64,000 nt of DNA from G958295935 sp965224235 (GTDB lineage: Bacteria; Chloroflexota; Dehalococcoidia; Lucifugimonadales; Lucifugimonadaceae): assembly GCA_965224235.1 (NCBI GenBank), contig CBDCYP010000001.1:1079248-1143247 (forward strand), written 5' to 3'. Below the pieces are notes generated by a model that saw only the letters and a list, made by a program, of their open reading frames with translations, had not been told where the DNA came from and did no database searches. The position numbers and the translations under genes were made by a program. This document shows, one piece after another, positions 39,701 through 54,700 of the stretch (positions are counted from its first letter, which is position 1; every line of letters starts with the position of its first letter).

Positions 39701-42700
39701 ATTTAGCCACCCCGACCAATCCCCCTACTGTCCCCCTTACAGAGTGGACGCTACCGGTGGCGTAGCTACGCTTCACCGTTCCCCACAAATAGCCGGCCAC
39801 CGTCCCCACACCCCCTCCCATCCCGGTAACGTTGGCATTGACCAGGGCCAGGTTGCGGATGACCCCCGTCTCGCCCACGGTCCCGAACAGGCCCACCCTA
39901 CTGACTGTCGGCTGGTTGATGAACAGTTTGGATATGGCGTTGCCGTTGCCCTCGAACACGGCTCCGTACCCATCTGTGCCGTCGCCGTTAGGATGGTCCC
40001 CGATGGGCGTCCAGCCCGCCCCGCCGTCCCAGTAGGTGGGGTCGCCGACCTCGGTCATCTGGCTATCGCCGTTCTCGTCGAAGGTCAGGTTCGATGTCAG
40101 CTCGTAGCCGGTGCACGTTGGCTCGTCGGGCGTGTTCGAGTCGCCGTCGTGGTCCGTCACGGGACAGCCCATGCCCGCCGCCGGGGTGGTGAAGGCGGCG
40201 AGGTAGCCCGCGTCGGAGGAGACGCCGTCCCCGTCCGGGTCGTAGCGCATCGCGTCCAGCTTGCTCAGGCTGTCCACCTCGATCAGCCCGTCGTCGTTGC
40301 TGTCGTAGTCCACCGAGTCAGGCGCCACCTCGACGACGTTGGTGACGTTGATGGTTACCTCGACGAGTGCCGGGGCGCCGCCGCTGCCATCATCGGCGAT
40401 TATTGAGAAGGAGTAGCTGGTCTTGCTCTCGTAGTCCAATACGAACTTAGTCTTGATCTGGTTGGTGTCCGCGTCGAAGGTGAAGTAGACGATTTCATCA
40501 CCGATTACACCATAGTGGAGGGGATCGCTATCAGGGTCTGTGGCGAGCACCGGGTTGCCGATGTTGACGCCGGCGGCGGTGTTCTCCGCTATGTTGAGCG
40601 TAAGGGTAGCGGGGTCGAAGGCCGGCGGCTGGTTCGGCGCGGAGCGGCCCTGGCGCCCGAACTCGTAGGCGCTGGGCGTCCCGTCGCCGTCCCACTCCAC
40701 CTTCAGGGCCGGGTACTCGCTGTCCGTGCCGAAGTCCCACGGGTCGTCGTCGGTGCTGCCGTCCCCGTCCAGGTTGAGGTTCCAGTTGGCGTAGATGTCC
40801 GAGCCGGAGCCGTAGTCCTCCGGCGTTTGCAGATCGGACGTGGTCTTGCCCACGCCGGTGGCGGCGTCGCTGTCGTCGGCGATGCCGGTCGTGGTGACGT
40901 CCCAGTAGCTGTCGGTGACCGTGAGGTCGCTTTGGATGCCTACCAGTCCGCCTACGTCGCGGCTGCCCGATACGGCCCCCGTGGCGTAGCTGGCTACGAG
41001 GAGGTTGGACCCGAAACGACTGAGTTGCGCCATGCCGATCAGCCCGCCTACGTTGCTGCTGCCCGATACGGCGCCCGTGGAGTAGCTGGCCCGGACCACG
41101 GTGGACCCACCGCCCACCAAGCTACTAGCGGCCCCAATCAGCCCGCCCACCGCGCGGGCCGTGCCGGTTACGGTGGCGGTGGAGTAGCTCCTCTCCAGGG
41201 TGGAGTCCGGAAAGAAGCCGATCAGCCCACCGACCGTGTTGTCGCCGGTGACGCTGCCCGTGGAGTAAACGGCCTTCACCGAAACCCCTCGGGCGACGCC
41301 GGCCAACGCGCCAACGGTGCTGTCGCCGGTTACGTTCACGTTCTCGAGGCCCACGTTCTCGACCGCGCCGTCCATGCCAAGGGCGCTAAACAGCCCGACA
41401 CCGGAAGCGGCCCGGGAGATGAAGAGGTGGGAGATGATGTGGCCGTTGCCGTCGAAGGCGGCGGTGTACCGCTCGCCGTTCGTGTCCGTGCCGATGGGCG
41501 CCCAGCCCGCTCCGGAGTCCCACCAGTCGCCGGAATGGTCGCTCGCGTCCACGGTCCCGTCGCTGTTGCTGTCGAAGGTCAGGTCCGTATCGAGCTCGTA
41601 GCCGCTGCAAACGGCGTTGGGGCAGCCCAGCCCCTCCGCCGGCGTGGTGAAGACGGCGAGGTAGCCCGCATCGGCGGACACCCCGTCCCCGTCCAGGTCC
41701 CAGCGTATCGCGTCCAGCTTCTCCAGGCTGTTCACTTCGATCAGCCCGTCGTCGTCCGTGTCGTAGTCCACCGAGTCAGTCGCCCCCTCGTTGACGTTGG
41801 TGACGTCTATGTTCACGTCGATGCCGGCCGTCCGGCCCGTGCCGTCCGTAGCGACGACTCTCACCTGCTTCTGGGTGTCCGTCTCGTAGTCCAGCACGGT
41901 CTTGGTCGAGATCTGGCCCGTGGCGCGATGGATGACGAAATGCGCGGCGTCCGCGCCCTCCAGCGCGTAGGTGAGCCAGTCCCCCGCGTCGGCGTCCGTG
42001 GCCGTAGGCGAGCCGCTGATGGCAACGCCCGCGCGCGTGTTCTCCGGCACGGTCAGCGTCTTGCTGGCGCCGTCCGCGAAGGTCGGAGCGGTGGTCAACG
42101 CCGCCCGCGATTGACTCCCGAACTCGGCCGACGTCGCGCCGCCGCTCTTGTCGGTGTCGAACTTCAGCGCCGGGTACTGGCTGTTCGTGCCGAAGTCCCA
42201 CTTGGCCGCGTCCCAGTTGGCGTAGATGTTCTGGACGCCGGCGGTTGTGCCGTCCATATCGGAGGTCGTGTCCACGGGCGCCTGCAACTCCGCGGTCGTC
42301 TTGCCCGTCGAGAGGGGCGTGACGCTCGAGTCCTCGTCTGCGACGGCTTGGCCCGAGGCCTCGGTGTCCCAGTAGTTGTCCGCAGTGGTTCCGCTGAATC
42401 TGAGCAGTGCTTCCGCTATGACGCCGCCGGTTAGGCCTGGGCTCGAAACACGGCCCCGGGCGTAGCTGCGCAAGATATCCCAACCGCTCATACCGAAGCC
42501 GACCAAGCCGCCCGCGCGTGTGACGTCGGCGGTCACCGCGACGTTGGCGTAGCTGTCCTGAATGGCGCCGTCGCCAGTGAAGAAGGCGCCTATCAAACCG
42601 CCGGCGGAGTTCCCTTTTTCCGGTCCGGTGGCGGAGCGCGCGGCTCTCACGGACCCGGTGGCGTACACCATCTCCAGCGTGCCGTCGAGGTTGCCCGCGA

Positions 42701-45700
42701 TCGTCCCAACCTGTACAGCGCCCGTCACGGACGCCCGCTCCACGCCCAGATTGCGAACGACGCCGTCGGGGCCCACGGCTGTCCACAGCCCTACGTTGTA
42801 TTGCGCCGGGCGGTTGATGTACAGGTTGGAGATCCGGTGGCCCTTGCCGTCGAACGTGGCGTTGAACCGTTTGGCATTAGTGTCTACGCCGAGCGGATCC
42901 CAGCCCAGCCCCTCGTTCCAGTAGGCGGCGTCGGCGGCGGTGATGATGCCGTCGCCGTCCTCGTCAAAGTCCAGGTCCGCCGTCAGCTCGTAGCCCGTGC
43001 ATGTCGGCTGGTCAGGCGTGGCCGCGTCGGTGTCGTGGTCGGTGAGGACGCAGCCCATGCCGGTTGCGGGAGTGGGGAAGGCCAGCGCGTAGTCGTCCGC
43101 GTTGGCCGCGATCGGGTCGCCGTCGCCGTCCGGGTCCCAGCGGGTGGCGTGCAGCTGGGCGATGCTGGACACCTCGATCAGCCCGTCGTCGTCGCTGTCG
43201 TAGTCCACCGTGACCGGCGGCGCGGAGCGGCCCTGCCCGCCGAACTCCTGCCAGGTCGCCCCGCCGACGCCGTCGGTGTCGTACTTCAGCGCCGGATACT
43301 CGCTGGCCGTGCCGAAGTCCCAGATGGCCGCGCTCCAACCGGAGTAGATGCCGGTGGCGCCGGTGGGCGTCTGTAGTGCGCTGGTGGTCTTGCTCGCGCC
43401 GGCCGGCCGGGCGCCAACGCCGCTGGCCCGGTCGCCGTCCCAGTAACTCCGGGTCGCCGTAACACTCAAAGCCCGCCCGACCAAACTACCGACTTCGGCG
43501 CCGGTCCCTGATATGGTCCCGGCAAAGTAGCTGTTGGTGAGGTTGAGCCTTTCGTTGACATAGCCAACTAAACCGCCCACCTGATTCGTTCCGGTAACGG
43601 CGACGCTCGAGTAGCTGTTGCGCAGCGTGGGGGTATTGAGTAGGGTCAAGCTGTAGCCCGCGTATCCGACCAGCCCGCCCGTACTCACCCGGCCGGTGAC
43701 GCTTCCGGTAGCGTACACTCGCTCCGCAGTAGCCGAATAGAAGATACTCGCCAACGCGCCAACGTTATCCCCGCCGGTGACGTTCACGTTCTCTAGCCCC
43801 AGATTGCCGATGGTCCGCAGGCTCTCAACCGTGGCAAACAAACCCGCCCCGCCAGGCCGGTTGATGAACAGGTTTTTGATGACGTGTCCGTTGCCGTTGA
43901 AGATGGCGGCGAATGCACCCCCGATGGGCGCCCAGCCCGCCCCCCCGTTCCAGTAGGCGTCACTACTGTCGACCACTGCGGCGGAGCTCCCGGTCTTGTC
44001 GGTGTCGAAGTCCAGGTCGTCCGTCAACTCGTAGCCGAGGCAGGTGGCGGCGCAGCCCATGCCCGCCTCCGGGTAGGGGAAGGCGCCGGTGTAGTCGGCG
44101 TGAGTGGAGTCCCCGTTGCCGTCCAGGTCGTGCCGGATGGCGTTCAACTGGGCTAAGTTGGAAACTTCGATCAGGTTGTCGCCGTCCGTGTCGTAATCGA
44201 CCGCCACCGCCGGCACGCCGTTGACGGCCGCCGCCCAGTCGCCGGCGCCCTCGGCGTTCTTGGCCTTCACCCGCACCCGGTAGGTCTCACTGGCGGTGAG
44301 GCCGGTTATATCGTGGGCGGCCCCGGTCCCGGCGTGGCCGGCGTCCACCCAGGCCCCCCAGGTTGCCGGCGTCGAGCCGACGGCGGCGGCGGTGCGGATG
44401 CTGTGCTCCACGTCGTAGCCGCTGATGGCCGGCCTGTCCGTCTCGGCAGGCGCCGTCCAGGTCACCACCAGCCCGTTGGCCGCAGGAACGACCCTCAAGC
44501 TGGTGGGAACCGTTGGCGGCTCGTTCACGTCCGTGACTTCGATGTTCACCAGGATCGTGTCCGTCGCGCCGCTGGTGTCGGTGGCCGTGACGGTAATCGC
44601 GTAGGAATCCTCGTCCTCGTAGTCCAGCGAGACGACGGCCTTGATCTGCCCGGTGGAGTCGATGCTGAAGCGGCCCGAGTTCGCGCCGCTCAGCGATAAG
44701 GTGACCGAGTCCCCGGAGTCCTCGTCCGTGGCCGCGACGACACCGCCCACATTGGCGTTCGCGACCGCGTTCTCCGCCACGCTGCGGTCGAGCGGGCCGG
44801 CCCCGGCGGTGAATGTCGGGGCCTCGTTAACGTTGGTGACGGTGATCGTCACGTCGATGCTGTCCGTCCCGCCGTTCCCGTCGGAGACGGTCACCGTGAT
44901 TGAGTAGCTGGTGGTCCCGCTCTCGTAGTCCAAGGCGTCCTTGACCTTCAACTGACCGTTGGTCGAGTCGATGTCGAAGTGGCTGCCGGGGCTCACGCCG
45001 GGGTTGTCGATGGCGTAGGTCAGCGTGTCGCTGTCCGCATCCGTGGCCGTCAGGGCCGCCCCGATGGCGGTCCCTGCCGGCGTGTTCTCCGGCACGGTGC
45101 GGTCTATCGGACCGGCCCCGGCGGTGAACACCGGCGCTTCGTTGGCCACCGGGGCAGGGGGTAGGGCCGAGCGGGGCTGAGCGCCGAACTCGGCGGACGT
45201 GGGCGTATCGTCGTTGTTGAAGTCCACCTTGAGAACCGGGTACTCGCTGGCCGTGCCGAAGTCCCACGGGTCGTCGTCGGTGCTGGCGTCCCCGTCCAGG
45301 TTGAGGTTCCAGTTGGCGTAGATGTCCGAGCCCGAGCCGTAGGCGGTGGGCGTCTGCAACTCTAAGGTGGTCTTGCCCGCGCCGGTGGCGACGTCGGAGT
45401 CGTCGGCGATGCCGGTGGTGGTGACGTCCCAGTAGCTGTCCGTGATCGTGCCAGTGTTGGCGCCCACGAGTCCCCCGCGATCGGCGCCACTGCCGGATAC
45501 GAGCCCTACAGCGTAGCTCGCCGTGATGCTGCCGTCGTTGTTGCCCACCAGTGCGCCGACGAAGTCATGGCTGCCCCCAGCCACTGCTCCCCGGGCGTAG
45601 CTTGCCTTGATGACGGCGGCGTGTTGGGCGAGGCCAACGAGCCCCCCCGCGTAGTTGCCGGAGCCGGATACGGCGACATTGGAGTAGCTAGTCGAGACGT

Positions 45701-48700
45701 ACCCCCCGAGCTCGCCCGCCAGTCCACCGGCCTTCGACCCGCTGACGCTGCCCGTGGCGTAGACCCTTTCGGTTATGCCGTAGGCCGTCCCCGCCAGCGC
45801 GCCCACAGACTTCCTGCCGGTTACGTCCACGTCCAGGAGCGCCACGTTTCGAATAGAGGCGTGCGGCCCTATGGCCCCGAACAGCCCTACGTAATCGCCA
45901 GCCGGTTGGCTGGGCGCCTGTTCGACCGGCGGGCCGAACGGCGGGACGACTGGCTGGCTGGAAGGCGCGCTGCCCGGACGGTTGATGAACAGGCGGGATA
46001 TGCTGTGGCCGCCGCCTTCGAACACAGCGTTGTACCGCTGGGCGTCGTCCTCTTTGGCGTCGTTGCCGATGGGCTCCCAGCCCTTCCCTCCGTCCCAATA
46101 GGCGGCGTCGGCGGAGGTGATGGCGCTGTCGGAGTTCTGGTCGAAGGTCAGGTCATCCGTCAGCTCGTAGCCTTTGCACGTGAACTGGGGGGCCGTGTAG
46201 GACCCGTCCGCGCCGCCGGCGGCGACGCGCGCAGCGGCGCCGGCGGACCCGCCGTCCAGGTCGTGGTCAACGGCGGGGCAACCCATGCCTTCCGCCGGGG
46301 TGGGGAACGCAGTCAGGTAATCGGAGTGCGTGAAGCCGCCGTCGCCGTTCATGTCCCAGCGCATCGCGTTCAATTTCGCCAGGTTGTCGACCTCGATCAG
46401 CCCGTTTCCGTCCGTGTCGTAGTCCACCGACCCCGACCCCGTCTCGGCGGCGTCGTTGACGACGGTGATGGTTACGGTGATGGTGTCATCCACGCCTGCA
46501 TCCAAATAGCTGTCCTGGATACCCTTATCGTCCGCGCCGTCGGCCACCTCGACGATGACGGTGTAGCTCGTCGTGGTCTCGTAGTCGAGGACGGTCCTGA
46601 CCCTGATCTGCCCGGTGGTCTCGTCTATTGTGAAATTGGCGCCGTCGGTCCCCGCCAACCTATAGGTCAGCCCGTCGTTGTCCGGGTCCGTCGCTGACAC
46701 GGGAGCGCCCACAACCGCCCCCGCAAGCGTGTTCTCAGCGATCGTCCGCGTCGTGGACTGTCCGTCGTCGAAGGTCGGATTGTCGTTGGAGAGCTGGAGC
46801 GTCGGCAAACGGCCCTGGCTGCCGAACTCGTCCACGGTGGCGGCGCCGTCTCCATTGAAGTCCACCTTCAAGGCCGGGTACTCGGTGGACGTCCCAAAGT
46901 CCCACGGGTCGTCGATGTTGCTGTCGCCGTCCACGTCGACATTCCATAATTCGTAGATGCCCGCGTAGCCGTCGGCCTGCGCCGGCGTTTTCAGCTCGGA
47001 TGTGGTCTTGCCAAAATTGGTGACGACTCTGCCGAAGACGGTTTGGTCGCCGTAGCTGACCTCAATCGGCGTAGAGGCTGCACTGCTCTCTCTGTAGCCC
47101 CGGAGGGGGTGATGCCTCTTGCCGGGGTGTATCTGGGCAGCGGCGTAGCTGGCCGCGATGCGGCCCTTGTAGGCGGCGCCGACCAGCCCGCCGACCTTTT
47201 CGACGCCGGTGACAGAGCCCCACGCGGCGTAGGAGGCGGTCACGGTGCTACTCTCGTTATTGTAACCGGTCAGGCCGCCGACCTCTTCGTTGCCGGTGAC
47301 GCTGACGGTGGAGTAGCTGCCCCCGATGACGCCGTGCCTGGAGCTGCTGCCGCCCCTCCAGCCGTTCTCCCCCACCAACCCGCCGACCCTGTCCCTGCCC
47401 TGCACTTTGCCCGGCGCCTGGATGCCGATCACGTAGCTCCAGTAGACCCGGCCCTCATTGAGCCCCACCAGCGCGCCGACCTTGTCCCGGCCATGCGCCT
47501 GGACATCCTCCAGCCCCACTCTGCGGATCGTGCCTTTGATGTTCCCGAACAGCCCCACAAAGTCCTCAGTGGGCCGGGCGATGAACAGGTTGGAGATCGT
47601 GTGGCCGTTGCCCTCGAAGACTCCCATGAAGGAGGCCCCGTTACCGCCGATCGGGTCCCAGCCCAACCCCCCGTTCCAGTAGGTGGGGTCGCCGACCTCG
47701 GTCATCTGGCTATCGCCGTTCTCGTCGAAGTCCAGAGCCGCCTCCAACTCGTAGCCGGCGCAGTTGGGCGTCGCGGCATCGCCGTCGGTGTCGGGACAGC
47801 CCATGCCCGCCACCGCGCCGGCGAAGGCCAGCGCGTAGTCGTTGGCGTTGGCCGTAGCCGGGGCGCCGGCGGCGTCCAGGTCCCAACGCATCGCGTTCAG
47901 CTGCGCCAGGGTCCGCACCTCGATCAGGCCGTCGTCGTCCGTGTCGTAGTCCACGCCGGCCGCCGGCGCGGAGCGGCCCTGGCGTCCGAACTCGTAGGCG
48001 CTGGGCGTGCCGTCGCCGTCCCACTCCACCTTCAGGGCAGGGTACTGGTTGGGCGTGCCGAAGTCCCACGGGTCGTCGGCATTGCTGTCGCCGTCCACAT
48101 CCACGTTCCAGTTGGCGTAGATGGCCTGCCCGCTGCCGTAGGCGGTGGGCGTCTTGAGGTCGGACGTAGTCTTGCCGACGCCGGTTGTCGCGTCGTTGTC
48201 ATCGGCGATGCCGGTGGTGGTGACGTCCCAGTAGCTGTTGGTGATCGTGCTGTTGCTGTCCCCCGCCAGGCCGCCCAGGTGCGGGCCGGCGGGGCTGGCG
48301 CTGGAGGTGACCGCGCCCGTGGCGTAGCTGGCAATGATCGAGCCGTCGCCCGAGCTGCCGGCGGCGTTGGCGCCCACCAGCCCGCCGACGTTGTCGCGCC
48401 CCACAACGCTGCCCGTGGCGTAGCTGGCCGTAACGGTAGCGTAGCTGTAGCCGATCAGCCCGCCGGCGCTAATAGCCGCGCCGGTTACGCCGGCTGTGGA
48501 GTAGCTCGTCGTTACCGATGACCCTCCGCCCGCGCGTCCCGCCAGCCCGCCCACGCTGTCGCTGCCCGTGACGCTGCCCGTGACGTAGCTGGACGTCACC
48601 TCGCCATCCATGAGGCCCGCCAGCCCGCCCACGAAGTTACTGCCCGTGACGTTGACGTTCGGGAGCCCCAGGTTGTGGACCTCGCCGTCGGCGCTGATGG

Positions 48701-51700
48701 CGCCGAACAGCCCCTGCTCATCCGAGGCCCGGTTGATGAAGAGGCGGGAGATGGTCTTCCCGTTGCCTTCGAAGACCGAGCTGAAGGTAGCGGTGTTGGT
48801 ATTGCCCAGAGGCGTCCAGCCGTCGCCGGTGTTCCACCAGTCGCCGGAATGGTCGTCGATGTCCACGTCGCCGTCGGCGTCCGAGTCGAAGGTCAGGTCA
48901 TCCGTCAGCTCGTAGCCTGTGCAGTCGTTGTCATCGCCGTCGGCGTTGGTGATGGGACAGCCCATGCCCGCCTCCGGGTAGGGGAAGGCGCCGGTGTAGT
49001 CGGCGTGAGTGGAGTCCCCGTTGCCGTCCAGGTCCCAACGCATCGCGTTCAGCTTCGTCAGGCTGTCCACCTCGATCAGGCCGTTGTCGTCGAGGTCGTA
49101 ATCGACCGCCGCCGCCGGCACGCCGTTGACCCCCGCCGTCCAGGGGCTGCTGCCCTCGTTGTTCTTGGCCATCACCTGCACCTGGTAGGTCGACCCGGCG
49201 ACGAGGCCGGTTATCGTGGCGGTGGTCCCGGTCCCGACGTGGTCGAAAGCCACCCAGGCGCCCCACGTAGGGGGGTCGCCGGCGGCGCTGGTGCGCAGGC
49301 TGTGCTGCACGTCGTAGCCATCAAGGGCCGGCTTGGTGGATGGCATCACCGGCGCCGTCCAGGTGACCGTCAGCCCGTTGGCCGCAGGAACGACCCCCAA
49401 GCTGGTGGGAACCGTTGGCGGCTCGTTCACGTCCGTGACTTCGATGTTCACCAGGATCGTGTCCGTCGCGCCGCTGGTGTCGGTGGCGGTGACGGTGATC
49501 GCATAGGAGTCCGTCGTCTCGTGGTCCAGCGAGGCTTTAGCCTTGATCTGCCCGGTGGAGTCGATGCTGAAGAGGTTCGCGCCCGTGCCGCTCAGCGATA
49601 AGGTGACCGAGTCCCCGGAGTCCTCGTCCGTGGCCGCGACGACACCGCCCACGTTGGCGTCGGCCCCCGCGTTCTCCGCCACGCCGCGGTCTAGCGGACC
49701 GGCCCCGGCGGTGAATGTCGGGGCCTCGTTCACGTTGGTGACGGTGATCGTCACGGCGATGGTGGCCGACCCGCCGTTCCCATCGGAAACGGTCACCGTG
49801 ATCGAGTAGCTGGGCGTCGTCTCGAAGTCCAGGGCGTCCTTGACCTTCAACTGACCGTTGGTCGAGTCGATGTCGAAGTGGCTGCCGGGGCTCACGCCGG
49901 GGTTGGCGATGGCGTAGGTCAGCGTGTCGCTGTCCGCATCCGTGGCCGTCAGGGCCGCCCCGATGTTGGTGGTTGCGGCGGTGTTCTCCGGCACGCTGCG
50001 GGAGGCGCTCGCGCCCTCGGTGAACACCGGCGCGGTGTTGGCCACCGGCACCGAGCGGCCCTGCCGCCCGAACTCGTAGGCCGTGGGTGTGCCGTCGCCG
50101 TCCCACTCCACCTTCAGCGCCGGGTACTCGCTCGCCGTGCCGAAGTCCCACGGATCGTCGTCAGTGCTGGCGTCCCCGTCCAGGTCGAGGTTCCAGTTGG
50201 CGTAGATGCCCGCGTAGCCGTCAGACTGCGTGGGCGCCTTGAGGGCCAACGTGGTCTTGCCCACGCCGGTGGCGGCGTCGCTGTCGTCGGCCTGCCCCGA
50301 GGTGGCCATGTCCCAGTAGCTGTGGGTGATCGTGCCCGTGTTGGCGCCCACCAGCCGGCCGCCGCTGCCGGTCGAGTAGGCGGCCGTGACGGTCACGCCG
50401 TTGTTGCCGATCAGCCCGCCCACGTTGTTGGCCCCGGAGACGGCGCCGGTGGCGTAGGACGCCTTGACCGAGCCGCCGCCCGCGGTGGAGCCTGCCAGCC
50501 CGCCCACGTCGTCGCCCGTGCCGGTGACGGCGGCCGCGGCGTAACTGCGCGCGATGCTGCCCCCGGCGGCCAGCGCGCCCACCAGCCCGCCCGCGTTGCC
50601 TGCCCCGGAGACGGCGCCGGTGACGTAGACGCTCTCCACCGTGCCCTCGGCCAGTCCGGCCAGCGCGCCGGTGTAGCCGCCCCCGGCAACGTCCACGCTC
50701 AGCAGTCCCACGTTGCGGATGACGCTGGCGGAGGAGGAGGCGCCGAAGAGGCCGTTGTGCGTTTCCGATGGCCGGACTATCCGCAGGCCGGAGATGGTGT
50801 GCCCCTTCCCGTCGAAGGTCGCGCTGAACTTGGCGCTGGCGTCGCCCATGGGCCTCCAGGGATCCTTGAGGTGCGAGAGGTCTATGTCGCCGGTGAGCTC
50901 ATAGCCGGTGCAGCCGCCGCTGGGGCAGCCCATGCCGGCGACGGGGTTGGGGTAGTAGTGGGCGTACATGCCGCGGTCGGCGTTCAGGTCCGCCGCGCCG
51001 TCGCCGTTCAGGTCCCAGCGGATGGCGTACAGGGCGTGGCGGTCGCCTGCGTCGATGAGGCCGTCGTTGTCCGCGTCGTAGTCGGTTGGCGGAGTGGGCG
51101 TCGCCATCACCGCCTGCCTCCAGACGCTGGCCCCCTCGGCGTTGGTGGCGCGCACCCCCACCATGTAGGTATCGCCGTTGGTGAGACCGGTGATGGTGGC
51201 GGTGACCGCGACGCCGGCGTGGACGTGGTCCTGCCAGGCCCCCCACGCTCCAACGCTGTTGGTGACGACCCACTGCTGGCTCTGAACGGTGTAACCGGTC
51301 ACGGGCGGCTTGCCCGCCATGTCCGGCGCGGTCCACTCCACGTCTATGGCCGTGTCTTTGCCGAAGGCCATCAGGCCCGTGACCGGACCCGGCGGCTCGT
51401 CCTCGTCGAGCACCGTGACGGTGACGGTGATCCTGGCGTCCACCGCGCTGTCGGCGACGCCGGCGGCGTTCTTGCTGTCCCGCACTGTGACGACCACCGT
51501 GTAGGAGGCCTGCGCCTCGAAGTCCGGCGCGGTCTTGAACTGGAGGGTGCTGCCGTCCATCTCGAAGTCCCCATGGTCGCCGGTCGTGGCGTCTATGGCG
51601 TAGGTGAGGGTGTCCCCGTCCGGGTCCGTGGCGGGGATGAGGCCGAGGCTGGCGCGGTTCTCCACCGCGGTGATGTCATGGGTGGCGCCGTAGTCGAAGA

Positions 51701-54700
51701 CCGGCGGGCTGTTGAGGGGCGCCACGTTGATGGTCACCGTGATGGTGGCGTCAACGGTCGTGTCGGCATTGCCGCCGGCGTTCAGGCCGTCGTGCACGGA
51801 GACGGTCACCGTGTAGCTGTTCTTGGCGCTCATATCCAGGGCGCCGTCGGTCGAGAGCTGGCCGGAACTGCTGTCGATGGCGAAGTGGGCCGCGTCCGTT
51901 CCGCCCAGGGCGTAGACCAGGGTGTCGCCGTCGGGGTCCCGGGCGGCGACGGGCGCGCCGAAGTCCGTGCCGGTGGCGGTGGCGGTCTTCACCCGCCGGG
52001 CCGCGCTCGCGCCCTCGGTGAAGACCGGCGCCCGGTTGGCGGCGGCGGCGCGCCGCTGCCGGCCAAACTCATTGATGGTGGCGGCCCCGTCGCTATTGAA
52101 GTCCACCTTGAGAACCGGGTACTCGCTCGCCGTGCCGAAGTCCCAGGGCTTGTCCACGCCGGTCTGGAAGTCGTCGTCATCGTCGCCGTTGTCCAGGTCC
52201 ACGTCCCAGTTGGCGTAGATGCCGGCGTAGTCCGTGGGCGTCCGCAGCTCGGCGGTGGTCTTGCCCTGGCCCACGTTGGCCGCGCCGGTGTCGCGCTTGC
52301 CGCTGGTGAGGGTGTTCCAGTAGCTGTCGGTCACCGTGTTGTCCGATTCCGAGTTCGCCACCAGCCCCCCGCGGTCCCCGCCGCTGTCCACTCCGCTGAG
52401 GGAGTAGCTGGCGACGATCACGGTGTCGTGCGCGACGCCCACCAGGCCGCTCACGCCCGGGCACTTGCAGGTCGCGGTTCCCGCGGCGTAGCTGGCGACG
52501 ATCACGGCGCCATTATTCGCGACGCCCACCAGGCCGCCGACCAGGTCCCCTCTAGCCCGGACGCTCGCCGACGCGTAGCTCGCGGCGATCCGCGTCTTTG
52601 GCTCGCTGGGGGTGGCGTCGGGAGGGGCCGTCAACCACCCGACCAGGCCGCCGACGTAGCTGCTGCCTTCCACCGAGCCCCCCTCGACGAAGGCATACGT
52701 CATCCTGCCCTCGAGGCGCCCAGCCAGGGCGCCCGTCTGGCGCCTGCCCGTCACGTTCGGGTTCTCCAGCCCCACGCCCAAGAGGTCCACGTTCGGGCCG
52801 ACGAAGCCGAACAGTCCGATAAAGTCCTCCGCGCCCCGGTTGATGAACAGGTTGCGGATGACGTGGCCGTTGCCCTTGAACTCCTCCATCGTGATCGCCT
52901 CGCTCTGCGGCCCGATGGGCTCCCAGCCCGCGCCGTCGTTCCAGTAGGCCCCGGCGTGGTCGCTGACGTCCACGGTTCCGTCGCTGTTCGAGTCGAAGTT
53001 CAGGTTCGCCGTCAGCTCGTAGCCGCGGCACGTTTCAGCCATGCACCCCAACGGGAAGATGTTGGGGAAGCCCGCCGCGTAGCCCGCCGCGCCGTTCGTC
53101 GGGTCGTCCGGTATGCCGTTGCCTGTGGTGTCCCAGCGCATGGCGTTCAGCTTCACCAGGCTGTCGATCTCGATCAGCCCGTCCCCGTCGCTGTCGTAGT
53201 TCACGTAGTGGCCCACGGTAACCGTCACCGTGAGGGTGTCGTCCACCGAGGCGTCGGCCCCGCCGGCGGCGTTCTTGCCGTCGGAGACGTTGACCTCCAC
53301 CGTGTAGTCCCGGACCGTGAGGACGACGCCGCTCTTGTGCTTCAGCGTCGGGAAGCCCTCCTCGACGGCCAGCTCGAAGGAGGCCGCGTCCGTGCCCGTG
53401 AGGGTGTAGGTGAGCGGGTCGCCGTTGTGGTCGGACGCGTAGGTGAGGCGGGGCAGGATGGCGGTCCCCGCGGCGGCGCCAGGAACCGTGTACAGCGTGA
53501 ACGTCTTGGACATCCAGGAGGGTATCCCGAAGCTGGCGGGACTGTTGTCGCGCCCCTGCAGGCCCATCTCGCCGGGGTGCGAGTACCGGCCGCTGCCCAG
53601 GTCCCTCAGCAGGGCCGGGTACTGGCTGCTCGTCCCGAAGTCCCACACGGCGTCCCGGCCCGTGGCCGCCTTGCCGTCCCCGTCGGCGTCGTCTATGTCC
53701 ACCCACCAGGGGAGGTAGATGCCCGTGTAGTCTGTCGGCCTCTGCAGATCGTCGGTCGTCTTGCCCACGCCCCCGGCGCTGGACGCCTGCGTACTGGTCT
53801 GCGTGTCCCAGTAGCTGTGCGTCACCGACGCCCCGCCGTCCGCGCTTCCCACCAGTCCCCCGGCGTCGCTGACGGAGGCGGTGACGGCCCCCGTCGCGTA
53901 GCTGTAGGCGACGGAACTCGCACTCGCGCCCAGGATGCCGGCCAGCCCGCCCACGTGGCCCATGGCGTTAACGCTGCCCGTCGCATAGCTGGCGATGATC
54001 TTGTTGGCATTGTTGCCCACCAGTCCCCCGGTCCAATTGCCCTTGCCGGTGACGGAGGCAGCGGAGTAGCTCCCCATGATCGTGCCGTTGGAGTATCCCG
54101 CCAGGCCGCCCACCACCGAATTGTCGCCGCTTACGCTGCCGGTGGAGTAGGCGGACTCCACCTCGCCGTAGACATGGCCCACCAACGCTCCCACGTATGA
54201 TTGGCCGGTCACGTCCACGTCCAGCAGCCCCACGCCGCGGACGCTGCTCCCTGTACCCGTGGCGCCGAACAGCCCGATATCGTTGGTGCGGCTCCGGGAG
54301 ATGAACAGGTTGGAGATCGTGTGGCCGGCGCCATCGAAGACGGCGTTGTACTTGGTGGATGCGCTGGTGTTGACGCCGATGGGCACCCAGCCCGAACCGG
54401 TGTTCCAGTAGGCGTCACTACTGTCGACCACTGCGGCGGAGCTCCCGGTCTTGTCCGTGTTGAAGTCCAGGTTCGACGTCAGCTCGTAGCCCGTGCACGT
54501 CGGCTGGTCGGGCGTGCCCGCGTCGCTGTCGTGGTCCGCCACGGGACAGCCCATGCCCGCAGCCGGAGTGGTGAAGGCGTTGCTGCTGAAGTAGGCGGCG
54601 TTGGTCGACACCCCGTCCCCGTCCAGGTCGTGGCGCATCGCGTCCAGCTGGTCCAGGCTGTCCACTTCGATCAGCCCGTCGCTGTCGATGTCGTAGTCCA